Of a stretch of 39,525 nt of DNA, positions 1 to 7,660 are shown piece after piece; within the stretch, counting starts at the first letter, position 1; the number at the start of each line of letters is the position of its first letter. Made by a program: the position numbers and the translations under genes. The notes below the pieces were generated by a model, which did no database searches, was not told the origin of the DNA, and saw nothing but the letters and a program-made list of their open reading frames with translations. Source of the DNA: a virus; the IMG/VR virus record IMGVR_UViG_3300042294_004878, positions 1 through 39,525 of that record. One strand, 5' to 3'.

Positions 1-280
1 TAGTATACTCTAAATATTCTAAAACAATGTTTGTAACACCTAATCCAACACGTTTATCCTTTAATTCAGGATACATTTCATATAGTTCTTCGTTAATTCC
101 AATTTTTAATATTTGAATTGGAATTTGGACAGAACCATCATAATCAGCTACTGCTTCAATGCTTTGTTTTTTTTCAAACTCAGCTTGGTATTGTTCGGTT
201 TTAACCGAACCAACTTGAGCTTGGGCTGTCTTACAAGAAAACAGCCCTAGCATCAATAATATAGGTAAAAATCTTACCAT
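1..280 (-). CDS. Outer-membrane-type lipoprotein, CsgG-like (3' end outside window)
   Basis: Reading from the ATG at 280 gives 93 codons with no stop before the window edge, so the C-terminus is missing. The N-terminus (MVRFLPILLMLGLFSC) is a lipoprotein signal peptide with an LFSC lipobox; lipidation is expected at Cys16. The residues after the Cys (KTAQAQ) lack the acidic patch of Bacteroidota surface-export signals, so a periplasm-facing outer-membrane lipoprotein is more likely. Near the visible end, a stretch reading DKRVGLGVTNIVLEYLE resembles the start of the CsgG/curli-secretion channel fold (VG.GVTN.V...L), a family known in marine T4-like phages. That assignment is tentative because most of the protein is unseen. 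The ATG overlaps the stop of the preceding membrane-protein gene by 7 bases (ATGGTAA), so the two are probably translationally coupled. A spanin-like outer lipoprotein is an alternative. Confidence 0.55.
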   Translation of the reverse strand, partial: MVRFLPILLMLGLFSCKTAQAQVGSVKTEQYQAEFEKKQSIEAVADYDGSVQIPIQILKIGINEELYEMYPELKDKRVGLGVTNIVLEYLEYT

Positions 281-585
281 GATTCTTCTTGTGGTTTAGC
301 AACAGGAGCAGCGGGTTGAGTTGGTTTTTCAACTACACGCTCACGGATAACTGTAGGTCCTCCGTTTTCAACCTTTTGTTTATTGTCTTGAGTTTGTTGT
401 ACGTTTACAACTACAGGAGCAGGAGCTGCTGCTTCTGTTTTTGTTTCTTCTTTAGGTTCTTCTTCGTGACCTCCAAATAAAGTAACTCCTAACCAGGTGC
501 CTCCACCTGCTACAACTGTACTTAATGTTCCTACAATGGTCTTTCTAAGGCCTGACCAAGTGCCATCATTTGTTTCTTCTGACAT
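274..585 (-). CDS. Small single-pass membrane protein, Pro/Ala/Glu-rich tail
   Basis: A 103-residue protein of unknown function. After a short polar N-terminus, residues about 17-39 form one glycine-rich hydrophobic segment, long enough to cross a membrane. An acidic stretch (HEEEPKEE) follows, then a Pro/Ala/Val-rich, Gln-rich tail typical of an extended periplasmic linker. There is no lipobox or cleavable signal. It starts 3 bases after the stop of the T9SS-tailed protein and overlaps the following lipoprotein by 7 bases, so the three genes look like one translational unit. An inner-membrane protein followed by an overlapping lipoprotein resembles an Rz/Rz1 spanin pair, but the lipoprotein looks too long and CsgG-like. 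A holin role is also possible. None of these can be decided from sequence. Confidence 0.7.
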   Translation of the reverse strand: MSEETNDGTWSGLRKTIVGTLSTVVAGGGTWLGVTLFGGHEEEPKEETKTEAAAPAPVVVNVQQTQDNKQKVENGGPTVIRERVVEKPTQPAAPVAKPQEESW

Positions 586-588
586 AGC

Positions 589-2493
589 TTATTGTTTAAT
601 TAATTTATTATAAATAGGTGCTTCTGTGTCTAAAGATAAATTTACTATATAAACTCCAGGAGCTAATTTGCCTAGATCTTTTGAATATGAATATTGCCCT
701 TCAGGTAATTGACCATCTAAAATGGCAACTACTTTTCTACCTTGAATATCATAAATTCCTAAATGAGCATCTGTTGTTGTAGTTACGTTGAATGTAATTG
801 TAACATCTTCTGTAGCTGGGTTAGGGAAAATTAAAATTGAATTTGGGTTGATTACATCACCTACTGTAGATTTTAATACTTGTAAAATACCATTTGTTGG
901 TGTGATTTCAAGGTCTTTTGAGGATGCATTACCTGCAAATTTACGCGTTGTCCAAAGCGGACTTTCAAGCCATTCGTCCTGTGGTTGTTTAGCTAAAAAT
1001 TGCAAAGTAATCACTTCATCTTCGTTTGATAGTAAGTTTTCGTTAACTGAAGGATCATATCCACCCCAATTAATTTCTCCGTTTAAAACGTTAACATATG
1101 TTAACCATTTCATAGCGTTTGAAGTAGAATAGATACTTTTGAATTCCAATACATCTGTATCGTATTGTAAACCAAATTGTAAAGAATTCAATTCAGTACC
1201 ACCAGTTAACACTTTTACAGGAATGTTTACCAAGTTGCCTGCTTCAACAGACAATCTTGGTACATTCACTTCAATTTGAGAAGTTGGGAAATCATATTCT
1301 ACTGTATGATCAATTACGTGGTAGATTTGAGATTCAACACCTGGTGTAGGATCGATCAATAATTCAATTGGTGTCATACGAGCCATATGGTATCCTGTTT
1401 CGTTAGCATCTCCAGGAGCCAATACATAGAAAGTTACTGTTGAAGGTTGACCTGCTATGATTTCGTAGTTGAAATTGGTTACACCTGGGATTGAAGCCAT
1501 CAAGTTTGTAGATGAACCATCAATTGTAGAGAATTCAGTTGCGGTAAAGAATTTAACATCTTTAACGTTGTTTGGCCATTGTGTAAAGTTACCTGCTACA
1601 CGTCCAAATACACCGTAAGCATCTGTAATTGTAATGTTACCTGAACCGTTTACATCAGCATGGTAAAAATCAAATCCTGTCATAGTACCATTTCCAAGTA
1701 CCCATTGGTTAATTAATTGGGCATCTGTTGCTGAAATGATATTTCCAGTTGCCATTGTATCACCTTGGATGGCTAAACGAACATCCCAATAAGTTGTATC
1801 TAAGTTAACTGTAAATGTAAAGTTACCTGAGTTGTCTGTTGTATAAGCTGAATGTTGTGTCCAAGTAGAACCACCTGCAGGGCGTGTTTGGAGGGCTAAT
1901 GGTAAGTCTTTAGCTCCAGTACCTGTTACGTTTGTAAATGTACCAGCAAATGTAAATGTAGGTAAAGTAAATACACCACCATAACTGTGTAAGTTTAAAG
2001 TAGTATCTAAACCAGCATTAGTTGATGCATAAGGTGAAAATGTTTGAGTACCTGTCCAAGTTAATGGAGTAATTGATACTAAGTTGTTGAATACAGCAGG
2101 AGCAGCGTGTGTAAATGTAATTGCAAATCTTTCTCCACCAGCTAATGTGTATGTTGGAGAACCACCTGTGTATGTAAGAGTAATAGTAATGTAACCGTTA
2201 GCTGCATTAGTTATATACTGCATATCAAGGTTTGTTGTAGAACCAATCAATGCAACCGTTGCATTTGTAAATGCAATTTTGTCATAAAACACACGAAACT
2301 GAGTTGCTGTGAACTTCGTTAATGTGGTGTTTTGTAAGGTGATTTTTGCTAGTGTAGTACCTTGAGCAGTTGGTCCTACTTGATACTGGTCGGCAATTAA
2401 CCCGTAGATACCATTTCCTGGTGCTACTGGTACTTGTCCAAATAAATTAAATGTTACTAATGTAAGTAACAAAGGCAATAATAGGTTTTTCAT
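589..2493 (-). CDS. Secreted protein with T9SS type A C-terminal sorting domain, cohesin/dockerin-like segments
   Basis: A 634-residue secreted protein. The start chosen is the ATG at 2493, because it begins directly with a signal peptide (MKNLLLPLLLTLVTFNLFGQ, cleavage likely after Gln20); an ATG 33 bases upstream would put charged residues before it. Residues 30-175 look like a beta sandwich. Residues 244-300 hold a paired F-hand, dockerin-like segment, the second half reading ADVNGSGNITITDA with calcium-ligand spacing. Residues about 412-540 resemble a cohesin-type sandwich (VEAGNLVNIPVKV, then LQFGLQYDTDVLEF). Residues 552-634 match the Por-secretion tail: SILIFPNPATEDVTI, IYDIQGRKV, LAPGVYIV and a basic end. 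In Bacteroidota this tail directs proteins through the T9SS for anchoring or release at the cell surface. It follows the RNR genes after a 64-base gap with no clear hairpin. Its target or enzymatic role is unknown. Confidence 0.85.
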   Translation of the reverse strand: MKNLLLPLLLTLVTFNLFGQVPVAPGNGIYGLIADQYQVGPTAQGTTLAKITLQNTTLTKFTATQFRVFYDKIAFTNATVALIGSTTNLDMQYITNAANGYITITLTYTGGSPTYTLAGGERFAITFTHAAPAVFNNLVSITPLTWTGTQTFSPYASTNAGLDTTLNLHSYGGVFTLPTFTFAGTFTNVTGTGAKDLPLALQTRPAGGSTWTQHSAYTTDNSGNFTFTVNLDTTYWDVRLAIQGDTMATGNIISATDAQLINQWVLGNGTMTGFDFYHADVNGSGNITITDAYGVFGRVAGNFTQWPNNVKDVKFFTATEFSTIDGSSTNLMASIPGVTNFNYEIIAGQPSTVTFYVLAPGDANETGYHMARMTPIELLIDPTPGVESQIYHVIDHTVEYDFPTSQIEVNVPRLSVEAGNLVNIPVKVLTGGTELNSLQFGLQYDTDVLEFKSIYSTSNAMKWLTYVNVLNGEINWGGYDPSVNENLLSNEDEVITLQFLAKQPQDEWLESPLWTTRKFAGNASSKDLEITPTNGILQVLKSTVGDVINPNSILIFPNPATEDVTITFNVTTTTDAHLGIYDIQGRKVVAILDGQLPEGQYSYSKDLGKLAPGVYIVNLSLDTEAPIYNKLIKQ

Positions 2494-2557
2494 TTTAGTT
2501 TTAGTTAGTTTAACAAAAAAAAACAATTTAAAAAACCTATTTACCCTTATACATATG

Positions 2558-4285
2558 CTATCCTTCGCAACTAATACAATCAGCAGTACGTTGAAGATTA
2601 TCTCCTCTTAAAATACTTTCTGAACGCATGTAGTATAACGTTTTGATGCCTTCTCTCCAAGCTAATTTGTGTACCTCACTAATGTATTTAGGTGAGTCAG
2701 ATGGATCAAATGTTAAGTTAAGTGAAATTGCTTGATCAATATGTTTTTGACGAATACCATTTTGACGAATAACTTCATATGGATTAATTTCTTTGAATGT
2801 CAAGAATATTTCTTTTTCTTCATCCGATAAAATATGATCAGGTAATCCCATTACTGAACCTTTATCTTTAGCAATTTGTTCCCAAATACTATCGATGTTA
2901 AATCCTTTAGATTCAAGTAAACGCTCCAATGTTGGATTTTTCTTGATAAATGTACCTTTAGATGTTTTCAAGTTAAATACATTTGCAGGGATTGGTTCAA
3001 TTGAAGGTGAAACACCACCTGAAATATTAGCATTTGATACTGTTGGTGCAATTGCTAAATGGTGTGTATGTCTCAAGCCTGTTCCTTTACACCATTCTGG
3101 TTCTCCATATTCTTTTGCTTGATCACGAGATGCTTTTAAGGCTCCTTCCTCAATAAATTGAGACATGATTCGAGTGTAAGAATTTGCTTGTAAACCTGCA
3201 AACGGAATGCCTTTTTCTTGTAGGAATGTATGCCATCCTAAAACACCAATACCAATTGCTCTACCTTTAATAGCTGAACGATAAGTGTTTTCCATGAATT
3301 TAACATTCTTTGCTCTATCAATAAATTCTTGTAGTACACCTTCTAAGAACCAACATGATAACTCAGGTAAAGTCATACCATTTTCGAATTTATAGTCTTT
3401 CCATTCGTCCCAACGTGCTAAATTCAATGAAGATAAACAGCAAATAAATGAGTGTAATGGGTCTGTATAAAGTGCAATTTCAGAACAAATATTTGTCATT
3501 GAAACGTGCAAGTTATTGTTTTTGTATGCTTGAGGGTTGTTGTTGTTTACATTATCTTCAAACATGATGTAAGGTTCACCTGTTTCCAAACGTGTTTTAA
3601 GGATTTCTCCCCACAAACGCAAAGCACGTGGTTCTTTATCCTCTAGTTTATTCATGAAATCATCATCAATAACTACACATTGGTGCAAGTTCAAACATTG
3701 GCGATTAACATCTCCTTTTGGACGACGAATCATCAAAAATTCTTCAATATCTGGATGGTTAATGTGTAGGTTTACAGATGCTGCACCTCGTCTAACTGAA
3801 CCTTGGTTTGTTGCTAGGATAGTTGAATCATAGATCTTAGCCCATGGAACTACACCCTCAGATACTCCATTACCTGCAATTTCTTTACCTCTACCTCTAA
3901 TACGAGCTAAACCGATACCAACACCTCCACCTTGAGATGATAAACGCATCAACTCAGAGTTTGCTAATGCAATTCCTTCAATTGAATCGTCTGTATCGAT
4001 TCCAAAACATGAAATTGGCATACCACGTTCAGTACCTAAATTTGATAAAACCGGAGATGCAAGACACAACCAATTTTTTTCCATTGCTTCAAAGAAGAAC
4101 GGTACTAAATCTTTACGTTTTAGTCTACGCCCCGCTGCTTTACTTACTCGATTAAATGCTTTAAATACATTTTCTTCTGGGAGTAAGTATCCTTGTGAGA
4201 TGATAGAAGTACCAATCTCATCCATCCATTCAGGGTAGTCTTTACCCTTCACCCATTTACTTGTGTCTACGTTTAATTTGCTCAT
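2558..4285 (-). CDS. nrdA: Ribonucleoside-diphosphate reductase class I, alpha subunit, no ATP-cone
   Basis: The catalytic large subunit of class I ribonucleotide reductase, which makes deoxyribonucleotides for phage DNA synthesis. Active-site residues are visible: Cys93 in PISCFG and Cys282 or Cys283 in FICCLSSLNL (the redox pair), the NICSEI motif (Asn265, Cys267 thiyl radical site, Glu269), Tyr551-Tyr552 in TLYYMRSES (radical transfer), and a C-terminal Cys570-x-x-Cys573 that exchanges disulfides with thioredoxin or glutaredoxin. At 575 residues it is much shorter than E. coli NrdA (761). The first active-site Cys lies about 130 residues earlier, so the N-terminal ATP-cone that senses dATP is absent. 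It follows nrdB after 9 bases and should be co-translated with it. Confidence 0.96.
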   Translation of the reverse strand: MSKLNVDTSKWVKGKDYPEWMDEIGTSIISQGYLLPEENVFKAFNRVSKAAGRRLKRKDLVPFFFEAMEKNWLCLASPVLSNLGTERGMPISCFGIDTDDSIEGIALANSELMRLSSQGGGVGIGLARIRGRGKEIAGNGVSEGVVPWAKIYDSTILATNQGSVRRGAASVNLHINHPDIEEFLMIRRPKGDVNRQCLNLHQCVVIDDDFMNKLEDKEPRALRLWGEILKTRLETGEPYIMFEDNVNNNNPQAYKNNNLHVSMTNICSEIALYTDPLHSFICCLSSLNLARWDEWKDYKFENGMTLPELSCWFLEGVLQEFIDRAKNVKFMENTYRSAIKGRAIGIGVLGWHTFLQEKGIPFAGLQANSYTRIMSQFIEEGALKASRDQAKEYGEPEWCKGTGLRHTHHLAIAPTVSNANISGGVSPSIEPIPANVFNLKTSKGTFIKKNPTLERLLESKGFNIDSIWEQIAKDKGSVMGLPDHILSDEEKEIFLTFKEINPYEVIRQNGIRQKHIDQAISLNLTFDPSDSPKYISEVHKLAWREGIKTLYYMRSESILRGDNLQRTADCISCEG

Positions 4286-4294
4286 TTGTTGTTT

Positions 4295-5242
4295 TTATAA
4301 ATCGCTCCAGTCAGCGGTTGATTTTGAATAATCTGTTACTCTTCCTGCGAAGAAGTCTTGGTGTGTTTTACCACTTGTTAAATGTCCGAACCATTCCATT
4401 GATTTCAAAAGATTTGGATCAATATCATTATACAAAGGATTATAACCTAATTCAATTAATTTTTGATTAGCACGTTCTTTGATGAAGTTTTTCAATTGAT
4501 CTTTATTCAATCCTTCAATTTCACCCATTTCAAATGCTTTGTCAATAAAGTCAAATTCTAGTTTAACTGATAAGTCACAAGCATCATATATTTGGGCTTC
4601 CATTCCACTTTGCAATTCAGGCATTTCTTCCATCATTGTTCTGAATAACCAGCATCCTGCTTTTGAGTGAAGTGATTCATCACGTACAGACCATTCTACA
4701 ATCTGTCCAGTACCTTTCATCAAGTTACGTAGTTGGAAAGACATTAAAATAGCGAATGATGAAAATAAATTTACACCTTCAGTGAACGCAGAGAATATAG
4801 CTAATGAAAGTGCTTTTTCACGTAATGTATCTCCAGGCAATTCAACTAAACGATCAATTTTAGCTTTTGCTTCCTCATCTTCCATGAATGCCTCAAAATC
4901 ATCTAATCCAAGTTCTTCATTTAAACGAGCATAAGCTTCAGCATGGATTGATTCGAAATCAGCGAATGCACACGCCATAGCTTTGATTTCATGCTTAGGA
5001 AACCATACTGCCACCTTTGTTGCCCAATAATCGTTTACATACGTTTCTGTTTGAGCAAACGATTTCAAGATATTACCGATTAGATTTTTTTCTGATTCAC
5101 TTAATTTAAGCTTCCAGTCATTTAAGTCTGATGATAATGGAACTTCGTCTGCTAGCCAATGGGCTCTGTGTTGATCTTTGTAAAATTCGAATGCTGTTTG
5201 ATATTCGAATGGTTTGTAATGGGGTCTAAGTTCTGTAATCAT
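4295..5242 (-). CDS. nrdB: Ribonucleoside-diphosphate reductase class I, beta (radical) subunit
   Basis: The small subunit of class I RNR, which holds the di-metal centre and generates the radical passed to NrdA. The ligand set is complete by eye: Glu66 (QTETYV, in the place of E. coli Asp84), Glu97 and His100 with the radical Tyr104 in the pattern ESIHAEAY, Glu155 (FTEG), and Glu189/His192 (DESLH). Length (315) is normal for a phage beta subunit. The C-terminal tail, ending DWSDL, is the expected docking peptide for alpha. Its ATG overlaps the end of the helicase gene by 4 bases, and nrdA follows, so replication and nucleotide supply share one transcript. Confidence 0.96.
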   Translation of the reverse strand: MITELRPHYKPFEYQTAFEFYKDQHRAHWLADEVPLSSDLNDWKLKLSESEKNLIGNILKSFAQTETYVNDYWATKVAVWFPKHEIKAMACAFADFESIHAEAYARLNEELGLDDFEAFMEDEEAKAKIDRLVELPGDTLREKALSLAIFSAFTEGVNLFSSFAILMSFQLRNLMKGTGQIVEWSVRDESLHSKAGCWLFRTMMEEMPELQSGMEAQIYDACDLSVKLEFDFIDKAFEMGEIEGLNKDQLKNFIKERANQKLIELGYNPLYNDIDPNLLKSMEWFGHLTSGKTHQDFFAGRVTDYSKSTADWSDL

Positions 5243-6597
5243 GCGTTTAATTCAAAAAATTTATTTGCCAACATTCTTTTATCTAAATCGTCAAAGTTAT
5301 CGTTTGACTGTTTTTTTGGTGTAACTGTATCTGCTTCTTCATCGTAATGACTTCCAATTGCAATGTGGCCATTTGATGTGTTAACATCTACTTGAAAAGT
5401 CAAACCGTCCATCCCATATCTGTTTTTCATAATATGGAGACGTCCAGTTCCGTTAACTTTATCTTCTTTTTTTCTTGACAACGACATTGAAAGGTCGGTA
5501 ATCATCATTTTATCGTAACTACCAGCGGCTTTATCGCCTTCAATGATGTCATCTTTGGCTCCCGCGCGATTTACTTGCGAAACTGACCAGATTGGTATGT
5601 TTAATTCGCGAGCTAATCCCTTGGTGCTAGTATAAATATCATCAATTTCTCCCTTACGGTCAACATTTCTTTTTCTTGTTGAAAGAAGATCAATGTAATC
5701 TATGATGATAAGATCTGGTTCAATTCCTAAGTCTCTTACTTTTTGGATGTGCGCTTCTATGGTACCAATTGTGGTTTTTCCCATAGGAAATTCACGAATA
5801 ATTAACTCACCTGGTAATTCAGCTGTTAATGCTTCTACGTGTTCTTTATGTTTTTCTAATTGGTCAACAGGTGTACCAGTAAAGAAAGCGTCATATCGTC
5901 TTCCAGTATAAGCTTCACTTAACTCTAAAGTATAGTGAATGACATTATAACCCATTTGAACTGCAAAACCACCTAAAGCAACTAATGTCCAAGATTTACC
6001 TCCACCAGGATTACCAAAAATCAATCCTAAATCTCCATTACCTAAACCACCTTGAACCAATTCATTAATTTCAGTCCATGGTGTAGGAACAATTTTTCTA
6101 TGATCTTCACGGTAACGTGATTCGGTATCTTTTTTATATTCGTGGCCAATGTTTTTATCTTGTCCTGCTTTCATTGCTGATTCAATCATATATTTGATTG
6201 AGTCATAATCGCCTGCTTTTAACAAGTCAACACTATTTAATAATGCTTTCTTTAGCTGTTGATTTTTACAGAATGTAGAGAACTCTTCTTGTACATAAGC
6301 TAAATCTTCAATATCAGCTTTATAAGCTTCACGTAATTGTTCTTTAACGGATACTTTAAGTACTTCATTGTCCAATTTTTTCATTTCAACTTTTAAAATG
6401 TCCATTGAAATGGTTGTATGGTATTTTTCGTAGTACTTGATAATCTCATTTATAACCCATTTATGAGCCGGATTACTAAAGTATTCATCACTTAGTACGT
6501 CGTTTATGTTTTGTAAGAATTCTTTATGTGTCAATAAAGAAGATATCACTTTCATCTGGAATGATGGTCCGTATTCATCAATTGATTGTAATGTCAT
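5239..6597 (-). CDS. Replicative DNA helicase, DnaB/T4 gp41 family
   Basis: A 452-residue hexameric replicative helicase expected to unwind DNA 5'-3' at the phage fork. Residues 1-145 form a helical N-terminal domain of DnaB type. The C-terminal RecA-like ATPase has Walker A GNPGGGKS (195-202), Walker B LIIIDYIDLL (296-305), a sensor SQVNRAG (340-346) and the KNRYG motif (391-395) that supplies the inter-subunit arginine. No primase domain is fused and none is seen elsewhere in the window. A shared-motif promoter candidate sits at 6614-6627, overlapping the end of the nuclease gene upstream. The gene ends inside the nrdB start. Confidence 0.94.
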   Translation of the reverse strand: MTLQSIDEYGPSFQMKVISSLLTHKEFLQNINDVLSDEYFSNPAHKWVINEIIKYYEKYHTTISMDILKVEMKKLDNEVLKVSVKEQLREAYKADIEDLAYVQEEFSTFCKNQQLKKALLNSVDLLKAGDYDSIKYMIESAMKAGQDKNIGHEYKKDTESRYREDHRKIVPTPWTEINELVQGGLGNGDLGLIFGNPGGGKSWTLVALGGFAVQMGYNVIHYTLELSEAYTGRRYDAFFTGTPVDQLEKHKEHVEALTAELPGELIIREFPMGKTTIGTIEAHIQKVRDLGIEPDLIIIDYIDLLSTRKRNVDRKGEIDDIYTSTKGLARELNIPIWSVSQVNRAGAKDDIIEGDKAAGSYDKMMITDLSMSLSRKKEDKVNGTGRLHIMKNRYGMDGLTFQVDVNTSNGHIAIGSHYDEEADTVTPKKQSNDNFDDLDKRMLANKFFELNA

Positions 6598-6613
6598 TTG
6601 CTATAACTTTTAT

Positions 6614-6627
6614 TTAAATATAATAAC
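6614..6627 (-). promoter_or_regulatory. Candidate early/middle promoter motif upstream of helicase
   Basis: On the transcribed strand this reads GTTATTATATTTAA, 17 bases before the helicase ATG. The same 14 bases occur at 9612-9625 before the gp32-like gene. The TATATTTA core is close to the Bacteroidota -7 element TAnnTTTG. The promoter role is inferred from the exact recurrence and the position. Confidence 0.4.
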
Positions 6628-7659
6628 TTATTGTTGGTTTTCCAACAAATCTTTAAAGATATCTTGAACCCAGAATTCAGTATTTCGAATTAAGTTTCCA
6701 AGTTGATCTTCATTACACATTTCAACGAATGTGTGTGGGAAAAAGTTTAGGTGAGTATGCTCAACAAACTTGTCTATAAACATTTTGTCTTTATCACTCA
6801 TCATAGGATTGGATAAATCCATAACTCTATACTTATCCTCTAATAGATCCACATCATGTAGTACTCTTGCATACACAACGTGTTCTTTTAGTTTTGCTTC
6901 AGCAATATCGATCAAATCATCAAATGATAGATCTCTTGTTGATAGTTCGGGGAATTTCTTGAATAATCCTTTAGCCCCTAATCCTTTAATACCTGTTACA
7001 CCATCAGAGCTATCACCCATTAACAACTTATAAAGTAAGAAGTTGTTTGGTGTTACATTAAATTTTTCTTTTACAGTATCTGTTGTGTAATATTCTTTTT
7101 CAATTGGACGATAAACGATTACTTTTTCGGTTACCAACTGTAAATAATCTTTATCACTGGATACTATGAATGCTCTGTCTTCTGGTTTTGTAGGTAAAAT
7201 ATCACTTAAGTAAGCGATAATATCATCTGCTTCTACTCCAGGTAACGATACTGTTTTAACAGGTAGTGTTTTCAAATATTGAATGATTCGAACAATTTGA
7301 TCTACCTTTGAATCATCTTCTTCCTCTAAATTATCAAACAACTCATGTTTAGTTACTCGAGTAATATTTCTGTTTGATTTATATTCGGGAATAATGTTTT
7401 TTCTGTTGTTGGAGGAACCCACACCATCAAACACTACATAAACTTGTGTAGGTTGGATAGTGCGAATTAAAGCTCCCAAAGATCGAAAAAATCCTCCTAA
7501 ACCTCCAATATGGACTCCGTTTGAGTTAACTGCATTAATTGCACTAAAATTTCGAAAGAAGAGATTAAGTCCATCTATGAGCAAGTAGCGCTCTGATTGA
7601 GGGGTTTCTTCACCGTGTTCTTGTATGTTGTTTAAGAGGTTTAAGAGGTCTTTCTTCAT
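6628..7659 (-). CDS. 5'-3' exonuclease / flap endonuclease (T4 RNase H-like)
   Basis: A 343-residue structure-specific 5' nuclease that would remove RNA primers and flaps on the lagging strand. The PIN/FEN acidic residues are visible: Asp29 (LLIDGLNLFFR), Asp78 (VVFDGVG), Glu143-Asp145-Asp146 (GVEADDIIAYL), Asp169 and Asp171 (SSDKDYLQL), Asp216 and Asp219 in MGDSSDGVTGIKGLG, which starts the helix-hairpin-helix that grips DNA. The start at 7659 was chosen over an ATG 54 bases upstream because it lies one base after the stop of the recombinase gene and the extra 18 residues look unrelated to the fold. T4 RNase H is similar in length (305). Confidence 0.9.
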   Translation of the reverse strand: MKKDLLNLLNNIQEHGEETPQSERYLLIDGLNLFFRNFSAINAVNSNGVHIGGLGGFFRSLGALIRTIQPTQVYVVFDGVGSSNNRKNIIPEYKSNRNITRVTKHELFDNLEEEDDSKVDQIVRIIQYLKTLPVKTVSLPGVEADDIIAYLSDILPTKPEDRAFIVSSDKDYLQLVTEKVIVYRPIEKEYYTTDTVKEKFNVTPNNFLLYKLLMGDSSDGVTGIKGLGAKGLFKKFPELSTRDLSFDDLIDIAEAKLKEHVVYARVLHDVDLLEDKYRVMDLSNPMMSDKDKMFIDKFVEHTHLNFFPHTFVEMCNEDQLGNLIRNTEFWVQDIFKDLLENQQ

Positions 7660-7660
7660 A

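Noticed and set aside
788-1132. Plus-strand ORF of 114 residues
   Set aside because: Antisense to the T9SS-tail region, whose minus-strand reading is clearly constrained.
2494-2526. Upstream ATG that would add 11 residues to the T9SS-tailed protein
   Set aside because: It would put MFFFVKLTKTK before a clean signal peptide; the ATG at 2493 gives a standard Bacteroidota signal sequence and an A-rich leader.
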